A stretch of DNA of 64,000 nt from the IMG/VR virus record IMGVR_UViG_3300037840_000188, positions 62,001 through 126,000 of that record. One strand, given 5' to 3'. A model generated the notes under the pieces. That model saw only the letters and a program-made list of their open reading frames with translations. It was not told the origin of the DNA and did not search any database. The translations under genes were made by a program, and so were the position numbers. Numbering within the stretch: the first letter of the stretch is position 1; every line of letters begins with the position of its first letter. Shown here in pieces: positions 54,897-63,053 of this stretch. This DNA is from a virus.

Positions 54897-55117
54897 CTTG
54901 GGAGCACCAAACAGAGACCGAAAAGTACGGCGAGAGTTGGCGACTTCGGGACGCCGAGCTACCCTTGGCGCTGGTGGTCAAGCACCACGAAAAACTGTAT
55001 AGCGCCTGCATTTATTCGCTGGGTAAAAGCATCAAGGTCGGCGATGTTTACAGTTCGGCTGGCGGCGCGAAGGCCGCTTGCGTGAAGCGGTTGAGGAAGG
55101 CGGGGGTAATTACATGA
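54893..55117 (+). CDS. hypothetical 74-aa protein
   Basis: ATGA overlap. MTWEHQTETEKYGESWRLRD, then a helix-rich end. Unknown. Confidence 0.6.
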   Translation: MTWEHQTETEKYGESWRLRDAELPLALVVKHHEKLYSACIYSLGKSIKVGDVYSSAGGAKAACVKRLRKAGVIT

Positions 55118-55509
55118 AGTACAGATACGAATATAACGGCAATACCGAATACGTGACTCTGCATCTGACGGAGGCACTCATATCCTGTGATTTTCTGTCA
55201 AAATTTGCGAGTAATGCAACCGCTGAGGATAACTTTCGCCTCGGCCTCTTCGAAGTGGTTAAAGGGGTTACGGATATCACTTTACGGCGATATTCGGTAA
55301 CTGCCAAGCGCGGCGCAGCGTTTGATCGGGATGCGATTCTTGATAGTCTTCTTGAGATCGCCAGGATGATCTTTTCGTGGGAAGAGTCATGGACTGCTCT
55401 ACCCACCCTGCGGAGTGATATCAACTATCACATGTGCGAGCAATGCGTGGCCGAGCGAAACCGGGAAGCCGCCATCGCGATGCGGGACTTCGATGCGCTG
55501 GATTACTGA
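55114..55509 (+). CDS. hypothetical 131-aa protein
   Basis: ATGA overlap. MKYRYEYNGNTEYVTLHLTE; HMCEQCVAERNREA near the end contributes a Cys pair. Unknown. Confidence 0.6.
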   Translation: MKYRYEYNGNTEYVTLHLTEALISCDFLSKFASNATAEDNFRLGLFEVVKGVTDITLRRYSVTAKRGAAFDRDAILDSLLEIARMIFSWEESWTALPTLRSDINYHMCEQCVAERNREAAIAMRDFDALDY

Positions 55510-55510
55510 T

Positions 55511-55873
55511 ATGACCACTGAACAGATCCAAGCCTGGCGTGCTGCCGCCGAGGCTGACGGCTGGGAAGTTAATCCGACCTATAGCCATGAGCCAGTCGAC
55601 CGGGCTGCAACAATGTCGCGCGAAGGTTTTCAGGCGCAGGCCATCACGCGCGGCAATCGCGGGGACGAACTGACAATCTGGGGTCCTGACAAGCTTCAGG
55701 TGACCGTACCTGACGCGTATTTATGGGCCACGCTCACGGAGAACCTGAAGCGGTGTATGGAGTGCGCTCGGGTAGTAGCGCACGTTCAGCGCGTTGGTTT
55801 TGCTGGCCGATGCTGCGATGCGTGTTTGCCTAGCGCGCGGAGACGGGATGAGTTTCCGGGGTGGACGAGGTGA
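55511..55873 (+). CDS. hypothetical 120-aa protein with a zinc site
   Basis: ATG 55511. IQAWRAAAEADGWEVNPTY, NRGDELTIWGPDKLQV and a C-terminal CMECARVV...CCDACLPSARRR zinc-like cluster. Unknown family. Confidence 0.6.
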   Translation: MTTEQIQAWRAAAEADGWEVNPTYSHEPVDRAATMSREGFQAQAITRGNRGDELTIWGPDKLQVTVPDAYLWATLTENLKRCMECARVVAHVQRVGFAGRCCDACLPSARRRDEFPGWTR

Positions 55874-55885
55874 GGGAGAGGGATT

Positions 55886-56269
55886 ATGGCGGAACTGAGT
55901 TGGAAAGCAAGACGAAACGGCGCAATCTACTGCGCACCTGCATGTGGCGCTCGCTGCACATGGGTCGCGCATCAACGGGCCGTGAAGGATGCGACAGCAC
56001 TAGCGAGGGAGCTTGGTAAAGGATGGAGCCCGCGCGTTCATGAGAACCTCGGGTGGCATTTCAGCGCGACTCGCGGCAAGGGATACTGTACCGTCTATCG
56101 CCATGGTAGAAACTATACGGCCTATATCGGTCCGAATCAACCCGGCGGTTGGTGGGTCGGTAGTGGCAAGACCGCGATTGAAGCGGTGCGTGATGGAGTT
56201 CGGCAGGCGCAGGATGAACTTGCGGAAATCAAGGCGGTAGTGGAGTTTGTCGAAGGAATGGCGGCATAA
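55886..56269 (+). CDS. hypothetical 127-aa protein with Cys-rich start
   Basis: GGAGAGGG ribosome site. AIYCAPACGARCTWVAHQRA, then WHFSATRGKGYCTVYRHGRN and a long C-terminal helix. The pattern Y-C-x-x-x-C-G-x-x-C-T resembles small phage zinc proteins. Role unknown. Confidence 0.65.
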   Translation: MAELSWKARRNGAIYCAPACGARCTWVAHQRAVKDATALARELGKGWSPRVHENLGWHFSATRGKGYCTVYRHGRNYTAYIGPNQPGGWWVGSGKTAIEAVRDGVRQAQDELAEIKAVVEFVEGMAA

Positions 56270-56270
56270 A

Positions 56271-56726
56271 ATGAGCCTCGATGTTTACCTGACATCCGAA
56301 GAGCCGGTCGCTGCGCCAGTGGGGCAGAGCGGTATTTTCATCCGGCATGAAGGGCGCACGGTGGAAATTACCCGCGACCAGTGGAATCTCATGAATCCTG
56401 GACGCGAGCCACTGTTCGCGCAGTCCACCGAAGAAACTACCACTTTATTCAGTTGCAATATCACTCACAACTTGGGGCGCATGGCTCGGGCGGCTGGTAT
56501 TTATGAGTTTCTATGGCGTCCCGAAGAAGTCAGCGTAACGCGAGCGGCACAGCTTATCGAGCCGCTACGAGCAGGATTGCGGCGGTTGGCCGTAGATCCG
56601 GATCGGTTCCGCCAGTTCAATCCTGCTAACGGCTGGGGCAATTACGAAGGGCTGGTGGACTTCGTGGGTAGGTATCTGACGGCATGTGAACATTGGCCCG
56701 AAGCCCTTGTGAGGGCTAGCCGATGA
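56271..56726 (+). CDS. hypothetical 151-aa protein
   Basis: ATG 56271. MSLDVYLTSEEPVAAPVGQS, NITHNLGRMARAAGIYEFLW, WGNYEGLVDFVGRYL: a well-known phage/bacterial family of unknown function with SLDVYL and NITHNLG motifs. Overlaps the T4-split gene (GATGAG). Confidence 0.75.
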   Translation: MSLDVYLTSEEPVAAPVGQSGIFIRHEGRTVEITRDQWNLMNPGREPLFAQSTEETTTLFSCNITHNLGRMARAAGIYEFLWRPEEVSVTRAAQLIEPLRAGLRRLAVDPDRFRQFNPANGWGNYEGLVDFVGRYLTACEHWPEALVRASR

Positions 56727-56805
56727 GCACCCCGCGCTACAAGCGCACCGATAAAAACTTCCATGACGATATACTTCACACAAGGCGTGTGGTAGCATTC
56801 GGCAC

Positions 56806-57549
56806 ATGGATTTCAAGCCAATACGTTTTATCGCCACTGTATGGAATCACTGGGAGGCGCGCTTTGGCACGACGTTCGCCGTGCTTCTAGCGGTTATGCA
56901 GGCAGTAATAGTCGCAGTGGCAGATCCGGTGAAAGTTCCTGAATGGATCAAAACATTTCCACCTCTGCTATGGCTATCCATAGGAGCGGTGCTTTTATTT
57001 TGGTCATGCTATGCAGCATGGAGGGACGTTGATACTAAACTTGCAGTACTCAAAGCGACTAACTCGAAGCCTAGCTTTTCGGGAAAGATAAAACTACTCT
57101 CGTTTGCTTCTGGTGGACCGAATAACGAGTCGTCAATTGTAACGGCTGTACTATCTCTGAATAATCCAACTGGTCCACCGAGTATCACTGAGGACTGGAA
57201 AATATCAGTCATTATTGGAGGTGAGGAGATAGTGAGCAAGGCGATTCTTTCTCCAAAGGGCGATATTCGATTGGGGTTCGCGTCGGACCCGCAAAAGAAC
57301 ATTATTTTGGGTAATGACAACTGGCTACCACGAGCCGGGAAGATAACTCCGATACCTTCTGGCGGCGGAATAGACGGATGGCTGATGGGTCTAGTGCCAT
57401 GCCGCAGGGAGATTCTACAGAGGGCAGGTAATATGGTCCGGATTAGATTTAACGACGTTACCGGATATGAACACACAATTGATGAACCAATAACCGGTAT
57501 AACCAGTGACCCCCTAGGGATGGATGGGTTACAAAATAAAACCTCCTAG
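56806..57549 (+). CDS. T4 membrane passenger protein
   Basis: 247 residues. Two transmembrane helices (FAVLLAVMQAVIVAVAD; PLLWLSIGAVLLFWSCYAAW) and a C-terminal beta-rich soluble domain. Resembles the T1 passenger in plan. Converges with the transposase (4-bp overlap of ends). Function unknown; passenger genes of such transposons often affect host fitness or defence, which is speculation here. Confidence 0.7.
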   Translation: MDFKPIRFIATVWNHWEARFGTTFAVLLAVMQAVIVAVADPVKVPEWIKTFPPLLWLSIGAVLLFWSCYAAWRDVDTKLAVLKATNSKPSFSGKIKLLSFASGGPNNESSIVTAVLSLNNPTGPPSITEDWKISVIIGGEEIVSKAILSPKGDIRLGFASDPQKNIILGNDNWLPRAGKITPIPSGGGIDGWLMGLVPCRREILQRAGNMVRIRFNDVTGYEHTIDEPITGITSDPLGMDGLQNKTS

Positions 57550-58454
57550 GCGATGAGTTCCCTATACTCCATCTTCTCGGTCTGTACCAACCGCGTGAGC
57601 GTGTCACGGAACAGGAACGGATTCTCCCGGTTGTTGAAACGAAACTCAAACTCTTCAAGGTAACGATCCAAATGCTTCGCGCTCACCTGATGATAGGAAC
57701 CGACGATAGACCGTTTGAACAGCGACCATGCGCCCTCGATGCCGTTCGTGTGAACGTCTCCCCTGACCCATTCTTCCGCGCTGTGGTTCACGCTGTGGTG
57801 CTCGGTGTCTGCGTCCGCGATCCCCGAGTATCCGGGGTTGTCATCAGTGACAATGCGCGATGTATCCGGCTTCGTGGTTTCCGCTACGAAGGCGTGCAGG
57901 GCTTTCTTGTTGCCCCGCTTCTTTTGCTTCTCGACGCGCAGCCGAATCTGTCCGCCGCGTTCGAGCGCCCCGAGGACCATTGTTTTGTTGTCGAGGTTCC
58001 CGCTGCCTACGTGCCGCTTGTGTCCGCCTACATAGGTTTCGTCCATCTCAACCGTTTTACCGATCCCGCCGATCTTGGTAGGACTCACTTCGGTCATAGC
58101 CTTGCGGATGCGATGACAGAGGTACCAAGCGGTCTTATAGGCCACTTTGATCGACCGGCCCAACTGATTAGCAGAGATGCCTTTCTTTCCCTCGCACATC
58201 AGATACACAGCAAGAAACCACTTCCAGAGCGGAAGGTGAGTGTCATTGAAGATCGTACCGGCGGTTACGGAGAACTGGTAGCGGCATGAGTCACAGTCAT
58301 ACACTCCGCGTTCTGCGATGCGGGAGACCGTCGTCTTGCCCGGGCAACGCGGGCAACGCGCGCCAGTGGGCCAGCGCAGCAACTCCAGGTATTCACGGCA
58401 GGCATCATCATTACCGCCAAACTGTTCAACTAGAGCGACAAGGTTAGTTTCCAT
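57546..58454 (-). CDS. IS1595-family transposase (T4)
   Basis: 302 residues, intact. Zinc ribbon CPRCPGKT...YDCDSCRYQF, HTH part SANQLGRSIKVAYKTAWYLC, catalytic motifs VEMDETYVGGHKR, IVTDDNPGYS, HTNGIEGAW. Its start codon overlaps the start of the divergent small gene (58452-58455). Confidence 0.93.
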   Translation of the reverse strand: METNLVALVEQFGGNDDACREYLELLRWPTGARCPRCPGKTTVSRIAERGVYDCDSCRYQFSVTAGTIFNDTHLPLWKWFLAVYLMCEGKKGISANQLGRSIKVAYKTAWYLCHRIRKAMTEVSPTKIGGIGKTVEMDETYVGGHKRHVGSGNLDNKTMVLGALERGGQIRLRVEKQKKRGNKKALHAFVAETTKPDTSRIVTDDNPGYSGIADADTEHHSVNHSAEEWVRGDVHTNGIEGAWSLFKRSIVGSYHQVSAKHLDRYLEEFEFRFNNRENPFLFRDTLTRLVQTEKMEYRELIA

Positions 58455-58602
58455 GAAAAAGCCTCAGAAGCATCCCGAGAAAATGACGACCCCAGAGGTC
58501 ATCCGGCACCTGTTCCATCCCAAGGTTGTAGAGGAAATGGAAAGGCACTCGAAGGAACTCAATGGGAAGCCGTCAAAGGTAAGAAAGGTCGCCACTAAGT
58601 AA
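58453..58602 (+). CDS. small basic T4 companion protein
   Basis: 49 residues, MKKPQKHPEKMTTPEVIRHL then a helix and basic tail KVRKVATK. Divergent from the transposase with overlapping start codons; it lies antisense to the transposase leader made from the right-end promoter. Confidence 0.6.
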   Translation: MKKPQKHPEKMTTPEVIRHLFHPKVVEEMERHSKELNGKPSKVRKVATK

Positions 58603-58631
58603 ATTCTAGCGGATCACATACCATGTGTCAA
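58603..58631 (-). promoter_or_regulatory. T4 right-end inward promoter
   Basis: Minus strand TTGACA (58626-58631), 17-bp spacer, TAGAAT (58603-58608). Transcription would cross the small companion gene in antisense and then enter the transposase. Confidence 0.65.
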
Positions 58632-58720
58632 GTATATAATCATGAAAACTTCCATGCCTGCTTGCTGTTGGCTGGAATTGGCTGTTGCGCCCTCATGTAT
58701 CTGGTTGTCAGGTGGGTAGG

Positions 58721-58957
58721 GTGAGATACAACAAGAAGCACTGGTCAAAGATTTACTTTAAAGTCGGGACCATGCCGGGAGATCATTACTTTGTCGCCAC
58801 GTCCGACCTGCCAAATATGGTCATCGGTGGGCATTTGACCATACGACGTGACGATGGATCGACAAATCCAGCGTATCAACATGGAGAATCAGTGTTGATA
58901 GACGAAATTCGGTCGATTGGCCCTAGGCAGATACTGTACGTAGTTGAGAGGATGTAA
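58721..58957 (+). CDS. hypothetical 78-aa protein
   Basis: GTG 58721 overlaps the stop of the T4-split gene. NKKHWSKIYFKVGTMPGDHY and ESVLIDEIRSIGPRQILYVV: beta-rich. Unknown. Confidence 0.6.
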   Translation: MRYNKKHWSKIYFKVGTMPGDHYFVATSDLPNMVIGGHLTIRRDDGSTNPAYQHGESVLIDEIRSIGPRQILYVVERM

Positions 58958-58987
58958 GCACCGCGCGGTGCCTGTCAAAATAGATTA

Positions 58988-59314
58988 ATGCCCCGAAAAA
59001 ATATATACACCTCTCGCTCCGAAGCCAACCGCGCCAACGTCCTGAAGCGCTGGTCTAAATTAACGCCAGCCCAGCGCCGTGTGCAGATGCAACCCGCTAT
59101 CGACGGACATACCGAGGAATCCCGCGCCATGGCCGGGACCGCCGGAGGGTGGGCGACAGCTCGTGGGATGACCAAGGCCGAGCGTCGCGAACGCGGACAG
59201 AAGGGCGGCGAAGCCCGAGGTGCGGCGTGGGCGAAATTAACGGCGGGTGAGCGTAAAAAGCAGGCGCAGGTTATGCGGGCTGGTCGGGCGAAGAAAAGCA
59301 ATAAGGCGGCTTGA
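58988..59314 (+). CDS. Arg/Ala-rich DNA-binding-like protein
   Basis: 108 residues: MPRKNIYTSRSEANRANVLK, then AGTAGGWATARGMTKAERRE and a basic tail. The pattern of repeated K/R-x-A/G helices resembles general stress or DNA-binding KGG-type proteins (GQKGGEARG). Possibly binds DNA. Confidence 0.6.
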   Translation: MPRKNIYTSRSEANRANVLKRWSKLTPAQRRVQMQPAIDGHTEESRAMAGTAGGWATARGMTKAERRERGQKGGEARGAAWAKLTAGERKKQAQVMRAGRAKKSNKAA

Positions 59315-59330
59315 AAAAGGAAGGTGTTTG

Positions 59331-59525
59331 ATGCCTGAAGACTCTGTACCGGGATCGGCGGAAGCAATAAGGGAGATCGCGGAGAAGATCATGGGGTGGG
59401 GTTGCGCGGCCTCCATACCAGACGGGCAGATTATATTCGCCTACCCAGATGACGGACCAGCTATTCGCGCATTTGATCCCTACACCAACCCGGCCCACTC
59501 TATGCTTAGTGGCGTTAGTGGGTAG
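59331..59525 (+). CDS. hypothetical 64-aa protein
   Basis: ATG 59331 after GGAAGG. MPEDSVPGSAEAIREIAEKI, small acidic protein with a Cys. Overlaps the next GTG start. Confidence 0.55.
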   Translation: MPEDSVPGSAEAIREIAEKIMGWGCAASIPDGQIIFAYPDDGPAIRAFDPYTNPAHSMLSGVSG

Positions 59526-59646
59526 CTTCGAGACAGAGCCGGTGAGATGGTGGGAGCCGTGGTTCATCAGGGCCTTGGGAATTTGTTGGGGATGGATGAG
59601 TTTTCTTCTGTTTAGATATTCCTTTACCGGAAAGGAGATCATATGA
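59518..59646 (+). CDS. small membrane-associated protein
   Basis: 42 residues from GTG 59518: WWEPWFIRALGICWGWMSFL and LFRYSF form an aromatic hydrophobic segment. ATGA overlap with the next gene. Confidence 0.5.
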   Translation: MGSFETEPVRWWEPWFIRALGICWGWMSFLLFRYSFTGKEII

Positions 59647-60087
59647 CTGATCTCTCAGCAGCTCTGGAGCGGTGCTGTAAAGCGGCGGGGTGGACCTACA
59701 TCGAATACAACGGCTACCAGCACGTACTGGAGAAGCCAACAGGCACGACCACTAAAGCAACGTGGCACTTCGATGACTCGTCTCACGACGACGCCATAGC
59801 CCTTCAGTCCGCTCTGGTGAAGCGGTATCCACAGATGTGGCCTTCGTTCGTTTCCCAAGTAAGGGCACAAGCTCTGAGTGTTGTTGGGTGGGAACTGTTG
59901 GCGGTTCATCTGTTGACCCTTGCCCCCTCCGCCCGTATTCTGGCGCTTGAAGCTGCGTTGCCGAGATGTGGGGAGTGCGGGGGCAGCGGTGAAAAACCGA
60001 CGGAGCGCAGCATCAGGCTATGCCTTGAAACCGGCTCGCCGATGGAAACTGGTATGTGCCCCGCCTGCGACGGTGTGGGGATAGAGA

Positions 60088-61213
60088 CGTGCTGAGAACG
60101 TATCAATTCAGGCTGCTTCCGAACGCCACCCAAACAGCGATACTTGAGCGCGTTCTTGCGGATAACTGTGAAACCTACAATGCTGCCCTTCAGGAGCGCA
60201 GGGATGCATGGCGACTATGCCGCGAGGGTATAACCTACCAGGATCAACAAAGGGAATTGACCGAGTTACGGAAAGACCCAAGTTTCAGTTGGATAGCCTG
60301 CAAAATTCAACGAGATGCCCTGCATCGAGTAGATCGTGCATTCAAGGCATTCTTCCGTCGATGCAAGGATGGGGAGAAGCCCGGATTTCCGAGATTTCGA
60401 TCCATCTACAGGTACAGGTCGTTCACAATTGAAAGCAAACCAAGCATCAAGCATCGGTCGATTCTTATCCCCAAGATAGGGTACATCCGGATGCGAGGAG
60501 GAAGGCCGGTAGCGGGGATCGTAAAAACAGCGACGATCAAAAAAGACGGAAGCATCTGGAATGCGAATATCGTGTGTGATATCGGGGCATCGCCGACCCG
60601 ACAACCGGTGTCACATCCGGTCGGAATTGACGTAGGCCTGACAAATCTCGCCGTTCTTAGCGATGGGACAAAAATCGACAACCCGCGCTGGACCAGGAAG
60701 CACGAAGCGAGGATCGCCGCCGCAAGCCGACGATTGGCCGTTAAACAGAAGCGATCAAAAAATCGTATCCGCGCACGAGAAGTTTTGCGTCGTGCCCACC
60801 AGCGAGCAGCAGATGCGCGTAAGAATTACCTGCATCATGTCTCTAAGTGGCTCATATTAAATTACGATCTGATCGCCCACGAAGACCTGAAGATCCGAAA
60901 CATGGTAAAGTCCCCGCGACTTGCCAAATCAATCATGGACGCCGCCTGGGGTATTCTCATCTGGCAACTGACGTACAAAGCTGAAAAGGCTGGGCGTTGG
61001 ATTGTTCCGGTGAATCCGCGCGGGACATCGATCCGTTGCTCTGGCTGTGGCGAGGCGGTCCCGAAGACACTGGCAGACCGTCAGCATACTTGCGTCTGTG
61101 GTGTGAGCCTCGGACGCGATCACAACGCAGCAATTAACATTCAAAGGCTCGGGATGAGCCTTGCGGGCTTTGGGCCTTCAGAACGTGAGGTCAACTCATG
61201 AGTTCCATAGAGA
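60088..61213 (+). mobile_element. TnpB element 2
   Basis: About 1,126 bp with only tnpB. Flanked by the 7-bp direct repeat ATAGAGA (60081-60087, 61207-61213). The right end after the gene contains GAACGTGAGGTCAACTCATG, the kind of sequence from which an omega RNA guide end is made. No transposase, so it must be mobilised in trans or be immobile. Confidence 0.75.
60089..61201 (+). CDS. tnpB: TnpB RNA-guided nuclease 2
   Basis: 370 residues from GTG 60089. Motifs: LLPNATQTAILERVLADNCE, VGIDVGLTNLAVLSDG (Asp), LIAHEDLKIRNM (Glu), zinc finger CSGCGEAVPKTLADRQHTC plus CVCG, and GRDHNAAINIQRLG (Asp). Differs clearly from TnpB 1 in sequence and zinc spacing. Intact catalytic set. Confidence 0.92.
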   Translation: MLRTYQFRLLPNATQTAILERVLADNCETYNAALQERRDAWRLCREGITYQDQQRELTELRKDPSFSWIACKIQRDALHRVDRAFKAFFRRCKDGEKPGFPRFRSIYRYRSFTIESKPSIKHRSILIPKIGYIRMRGGRPVAGIVKTATIKKDGSIWNANIVCDIGASPTRQPVSHPVGIDVGLTNLAVLSDGTKIDNPRWTRKHEARIAAASRRLAVKQKRSKNRIRAREVLRRAHQRAADARKNYLHHVSKWLILNYDLIAHEDLKIRNMVKSPRLAKSIMDAAWGILIWQLTYKAEKAGRWIVPVNPRGTSIRCSGCGEAVPKTLADRQHTCVCGVSLGRDHNAAINIQRLGMSLAGFGPSEREVNS

Positions 61214-61229
61214 AGCCGAAGGAGAAAGC

Positions 61230-61493
61230 GTGACCAGCAAAGAGAAGCAGTATTTGGCAACGGAGCGGCAGAAGTCCGAAGCCATCACCAATCCCGTCGC
61301 TGGCGATGTCTGGGTATCGAAGCGGATGACGAGGATGGTGGTGTGGGCATACCTAGGTAATAGGATTCAAGTGGCACAGCCAAAGTCAATGTCTCTGGAT
61401 CGTTGTGATAAGTGGATGGAGCCGTGTGAGTTCCGCCGTTGGTGCCGCACGGCAACGCTTGTGTCTCGTGGGCGTGGGGATGAAAAACAGTGA
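61230..61493 (+). CDS. hypothetical 87-aa protein
   Basis: GTG 61230 (GTGA overlap). ITNPVAGDVWVSKRMTRMVV, WAYLGNRIQVAQ: SH3-like pattern related to the 50865 and 51358 products. Ends with ATGA-type overlap to the radical SAM gene. Confidence 0.65.
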   Translation: MTSKEKQYLATERQKSEAITNPVAGDVWVSKRMTRMVVWAYLGNRIQVAQPKSMSLDRCDKWMEPCEFRRWCRTATLVSRGRGDEKQ

Positions 61494-62521
61494 ACGTTGA
61501 GTTACTCCAGATCGACGGCAAGATTCCGAACATTGCGCTGATGCGCCTTGCGGCTCACCACAAGCAACTCGGTGATGACGTGGTGTATCACCGCGCAGAT
61601 TCGCTCGCGTCGGTCCATCCATTTCGTTTCCGGCCCGATGCGAAGGTTTACGCCAGTACGATATTTTCGCGGTCCGCGCCGGTCGTGAAGGAATTACTGA
61701 AGGGCAGGCCGGATGCCATTGTCGGCGGAACCGGCAGTGACGTTCCTCCATTGCAGATATCCCAACTCGAAAAACACGGCGTCACTAGTCTTGATCAGGA
61801 CTATTCGATCTACCCAAACTTCCGGCAGTCCATTGGATTCACGCAGCGCGGTTGCCGGTTGAAGTGCTCGTTTTGCGTCGTTCCTCAGAAGGAGGGACGC
61901 ATCCGCGAAGAGAAGACTATCGCGGAAATCTGGCGCGGCGATCCGTGGCCACGTGAAATCATTCTGTTGGATAACGACTTCTTCGGACAGCCAAACTGGA
62001 GAGGACGGATCGCAGAGATTCGTGACGGCGGATTCAAGGTCAGTTTCAATCAAGGCATCAACGCACGCTGCATCACAGACGAAGCGGCGGAAGCGATTGC
62101 CTCGGTTAAGTATCGGGATGACAACTTCAAGACGAAGACTATCTATACGGCATGGGATAGCCGGGAAGACGAGGAACGCCTTTTTACCGGCCTGGGCCGA
62201 CTGGTCAAGTACGGCGTGAAGCCCGACAACATCACCGTTTACATGCTGATCGGGTACTGGCCAGGTGAAACAGCCGAGGACCGCGAATATCGAAGGGCGA
62301 AGCTGAGAGCGTTTGGCGCTCGTCCGTTTCCAATGGCATACATTACAAACGACACGCCACCCGAGAAGGCCCTCGAACTCAGGGGTTTTCAGCGGTGGGT
62401 TATTCGCCGCGCAGATGTGGGGAAGAATCGGTGCTCGTGGGCTGAGTTTACGGCAGCGCGCTACCGGCCCGAGAAAATCGGCATGAGGGTTGGCGGGCGT
62501 GGGGATGAGGGAGGAAAATGA
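61490..62521 (+). CDS. radical SAM protein
   Basis: 343 residues. N-terminal cobalamin-binding-like region (IDGKIPNIALMRLAAHHKQL), then the [4Fe-4S] motif FTQRGCRLKCSFCVVPQKEG (CxxxCxxC), followed by a TIM-barrel-like segment (REIILLDNDFFGQPNW, FNQGINARCITDEAA, YMLIGYWPGETAED). Generates a 5'-deoxyadenosyl radical; substrate unknown. Phages use such enzymes in nucleotide or DNA base modification, so modification of phage DNA or tRNA is a reasonable but unproven role. Confidence 0.88.
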   Translation: MNVELLQIDGKIPNIALMRLAAHHKQLGDDVVYHRADSLASVHPFRFRPDAKVYASTIFSRSAPVVKELLKGRPDAIVGGTGSDVPPLQISQLEKHGVTSLDQDYSIYPNFRQSIGFTQRGCRLKCSFCVVPQKEGRIREEKTIAEIWRGDPWPREIILLDNDFFGQPNWRGRIAEIRDGGFKVSFNQGINARCITDEAAEAIASVKYRDDNFKTKTIYTAWDSREDEERLFTGLGRLVKYGVKPDNITVYMLIGYWPGETAEDREYRRAKLRAFGARPFPMAYITNDTPPEKALELRGFQRWVIRRADVGKNRCSWAEFTAARYRPEKIGMRVGGRGDEGGK

Positions 62522-62790
62522 CGCTAACCGAAGCAAAAAGAGAGTTCTGTAGCGCATATCCAAATCTGCGCGTCAACGGCTGGGACGAGCGGGATTACGA
62601 TCTGTGGGGCAAGCTGCAAAGTCTACCTTCATGGGGGCTGATCGCAGGCGACGTGAATGACCCGATGATCTCGCGCAAGCACGTGATCGCCTTGTTGGAA
62701 GAGGCTGCTGAGGCACGCTTTGAACAGGATTGGAAAGCAAGATTCGGTCGCCCCACACCGGAGAAGGACACCCCATGGAAAGTAACCTGA
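62518..62790 (+). CDS. hypothetical 90-aa protein
   Basis: ATGA overlap with the radical SAM gene. MTLTEAKREFCSAYPNLRVN, helical with HVIALLEEAAEARF. Unknown. Confidence 0.6.
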   Translation: MTLTEAKREFCSAYPNLRVNGWDERDYDLWGKLQSLPSWGLIAGDVNDPMISRKHVIALLEEAAEARFEQDWKARFGRPTPEKDTPWKVT

Positions 62791-63053
62791 CACCTAGGCG
62801 GGCGATGGAACTGGCGAATATACAAGCTGAATTGCATCATGTCAGTGATGCGTCGCTCGTGGATATACGGAGGTTGGCCCGCTTCATCCTCTCCCGAGAG
62901 ACGGCGGTGAGGCCACAGCGAAAGGGTGGCACTGACGGCGACGACACCGAATGCACCTGTGGTGCCCACGTGGTTGGGTGGATGAGTTACTGCGCCGATT
63001 GCGGAAAACCCCTCGACTGGACCCCAGCGCCCGAGAAGGAGACAACGAAGTGA
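62775..63053 (+). CDS. hypothetical 92-aa protein with C-terminal zinc ribbon
   Basis: ATG 62775 overlapping the previous gene. Helical N-terminal half and CTCGAHVVGWMSYCADCGKP at the end. Unknown. Confidence 0.6.
   Translation: MESNLTPRRAMELANIQAELHHVSDASLVDIRRLARFILSRETAVRPQRKGGTDGDDTECTCGAHVVGWMSYCADCGKPLDWTPAPEKETTK

Larger units (their letters stand above)
56762..58644. mobile_element. IS1595-family transposon T4
   Basis: 1,883 bp. Ends: left CATGACGATATACTTCACAC, right (reverse complement) CATGATTATATACTTGACAC. Target duplication AAAACTTC at 56754-56761 and 58645-58652. Cargo: membrane passenger (plus), transposase (minus) and a small basic protein divergent from it. Confidence 0.92.
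56723..58724 (+). pseudogene. small membrane gene interrupted by T4 (reconstructable)
   Basis: ATG 56723 encodes MSTPRYKRTDKNF to 56761, then T4 starts. Joining 58653-58724 gives HACLLLAGIGCCALMYLVVR and WVG, a 36-residue protein with one transmembrane helix, whose stop overlaps the next start (GTGA). The restored frame supports the T4 boundaries. Confidence 0.85.
59643..61233 (+). pseudogene. small zinc-protein gene interrupted by TnpB element 2 (reconstructable)
   Basis: ATG 59643 with AAAGGAG ribosome site encodes MTDLSAALERCCKAAGWTYI to CGECGGSG...CPACDGVGIE. Deleting the element between the two ATAGAGA copies (60081-60087, 61207-61213) joins VGIE to KPKEKA and TGA 61233: 465 nt, in frame, 154 residues, with GTGA overlap to the next gene. 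In the present sequence the protein ends GIETC, so it may still be nearly functional. Confidence 0.85.
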
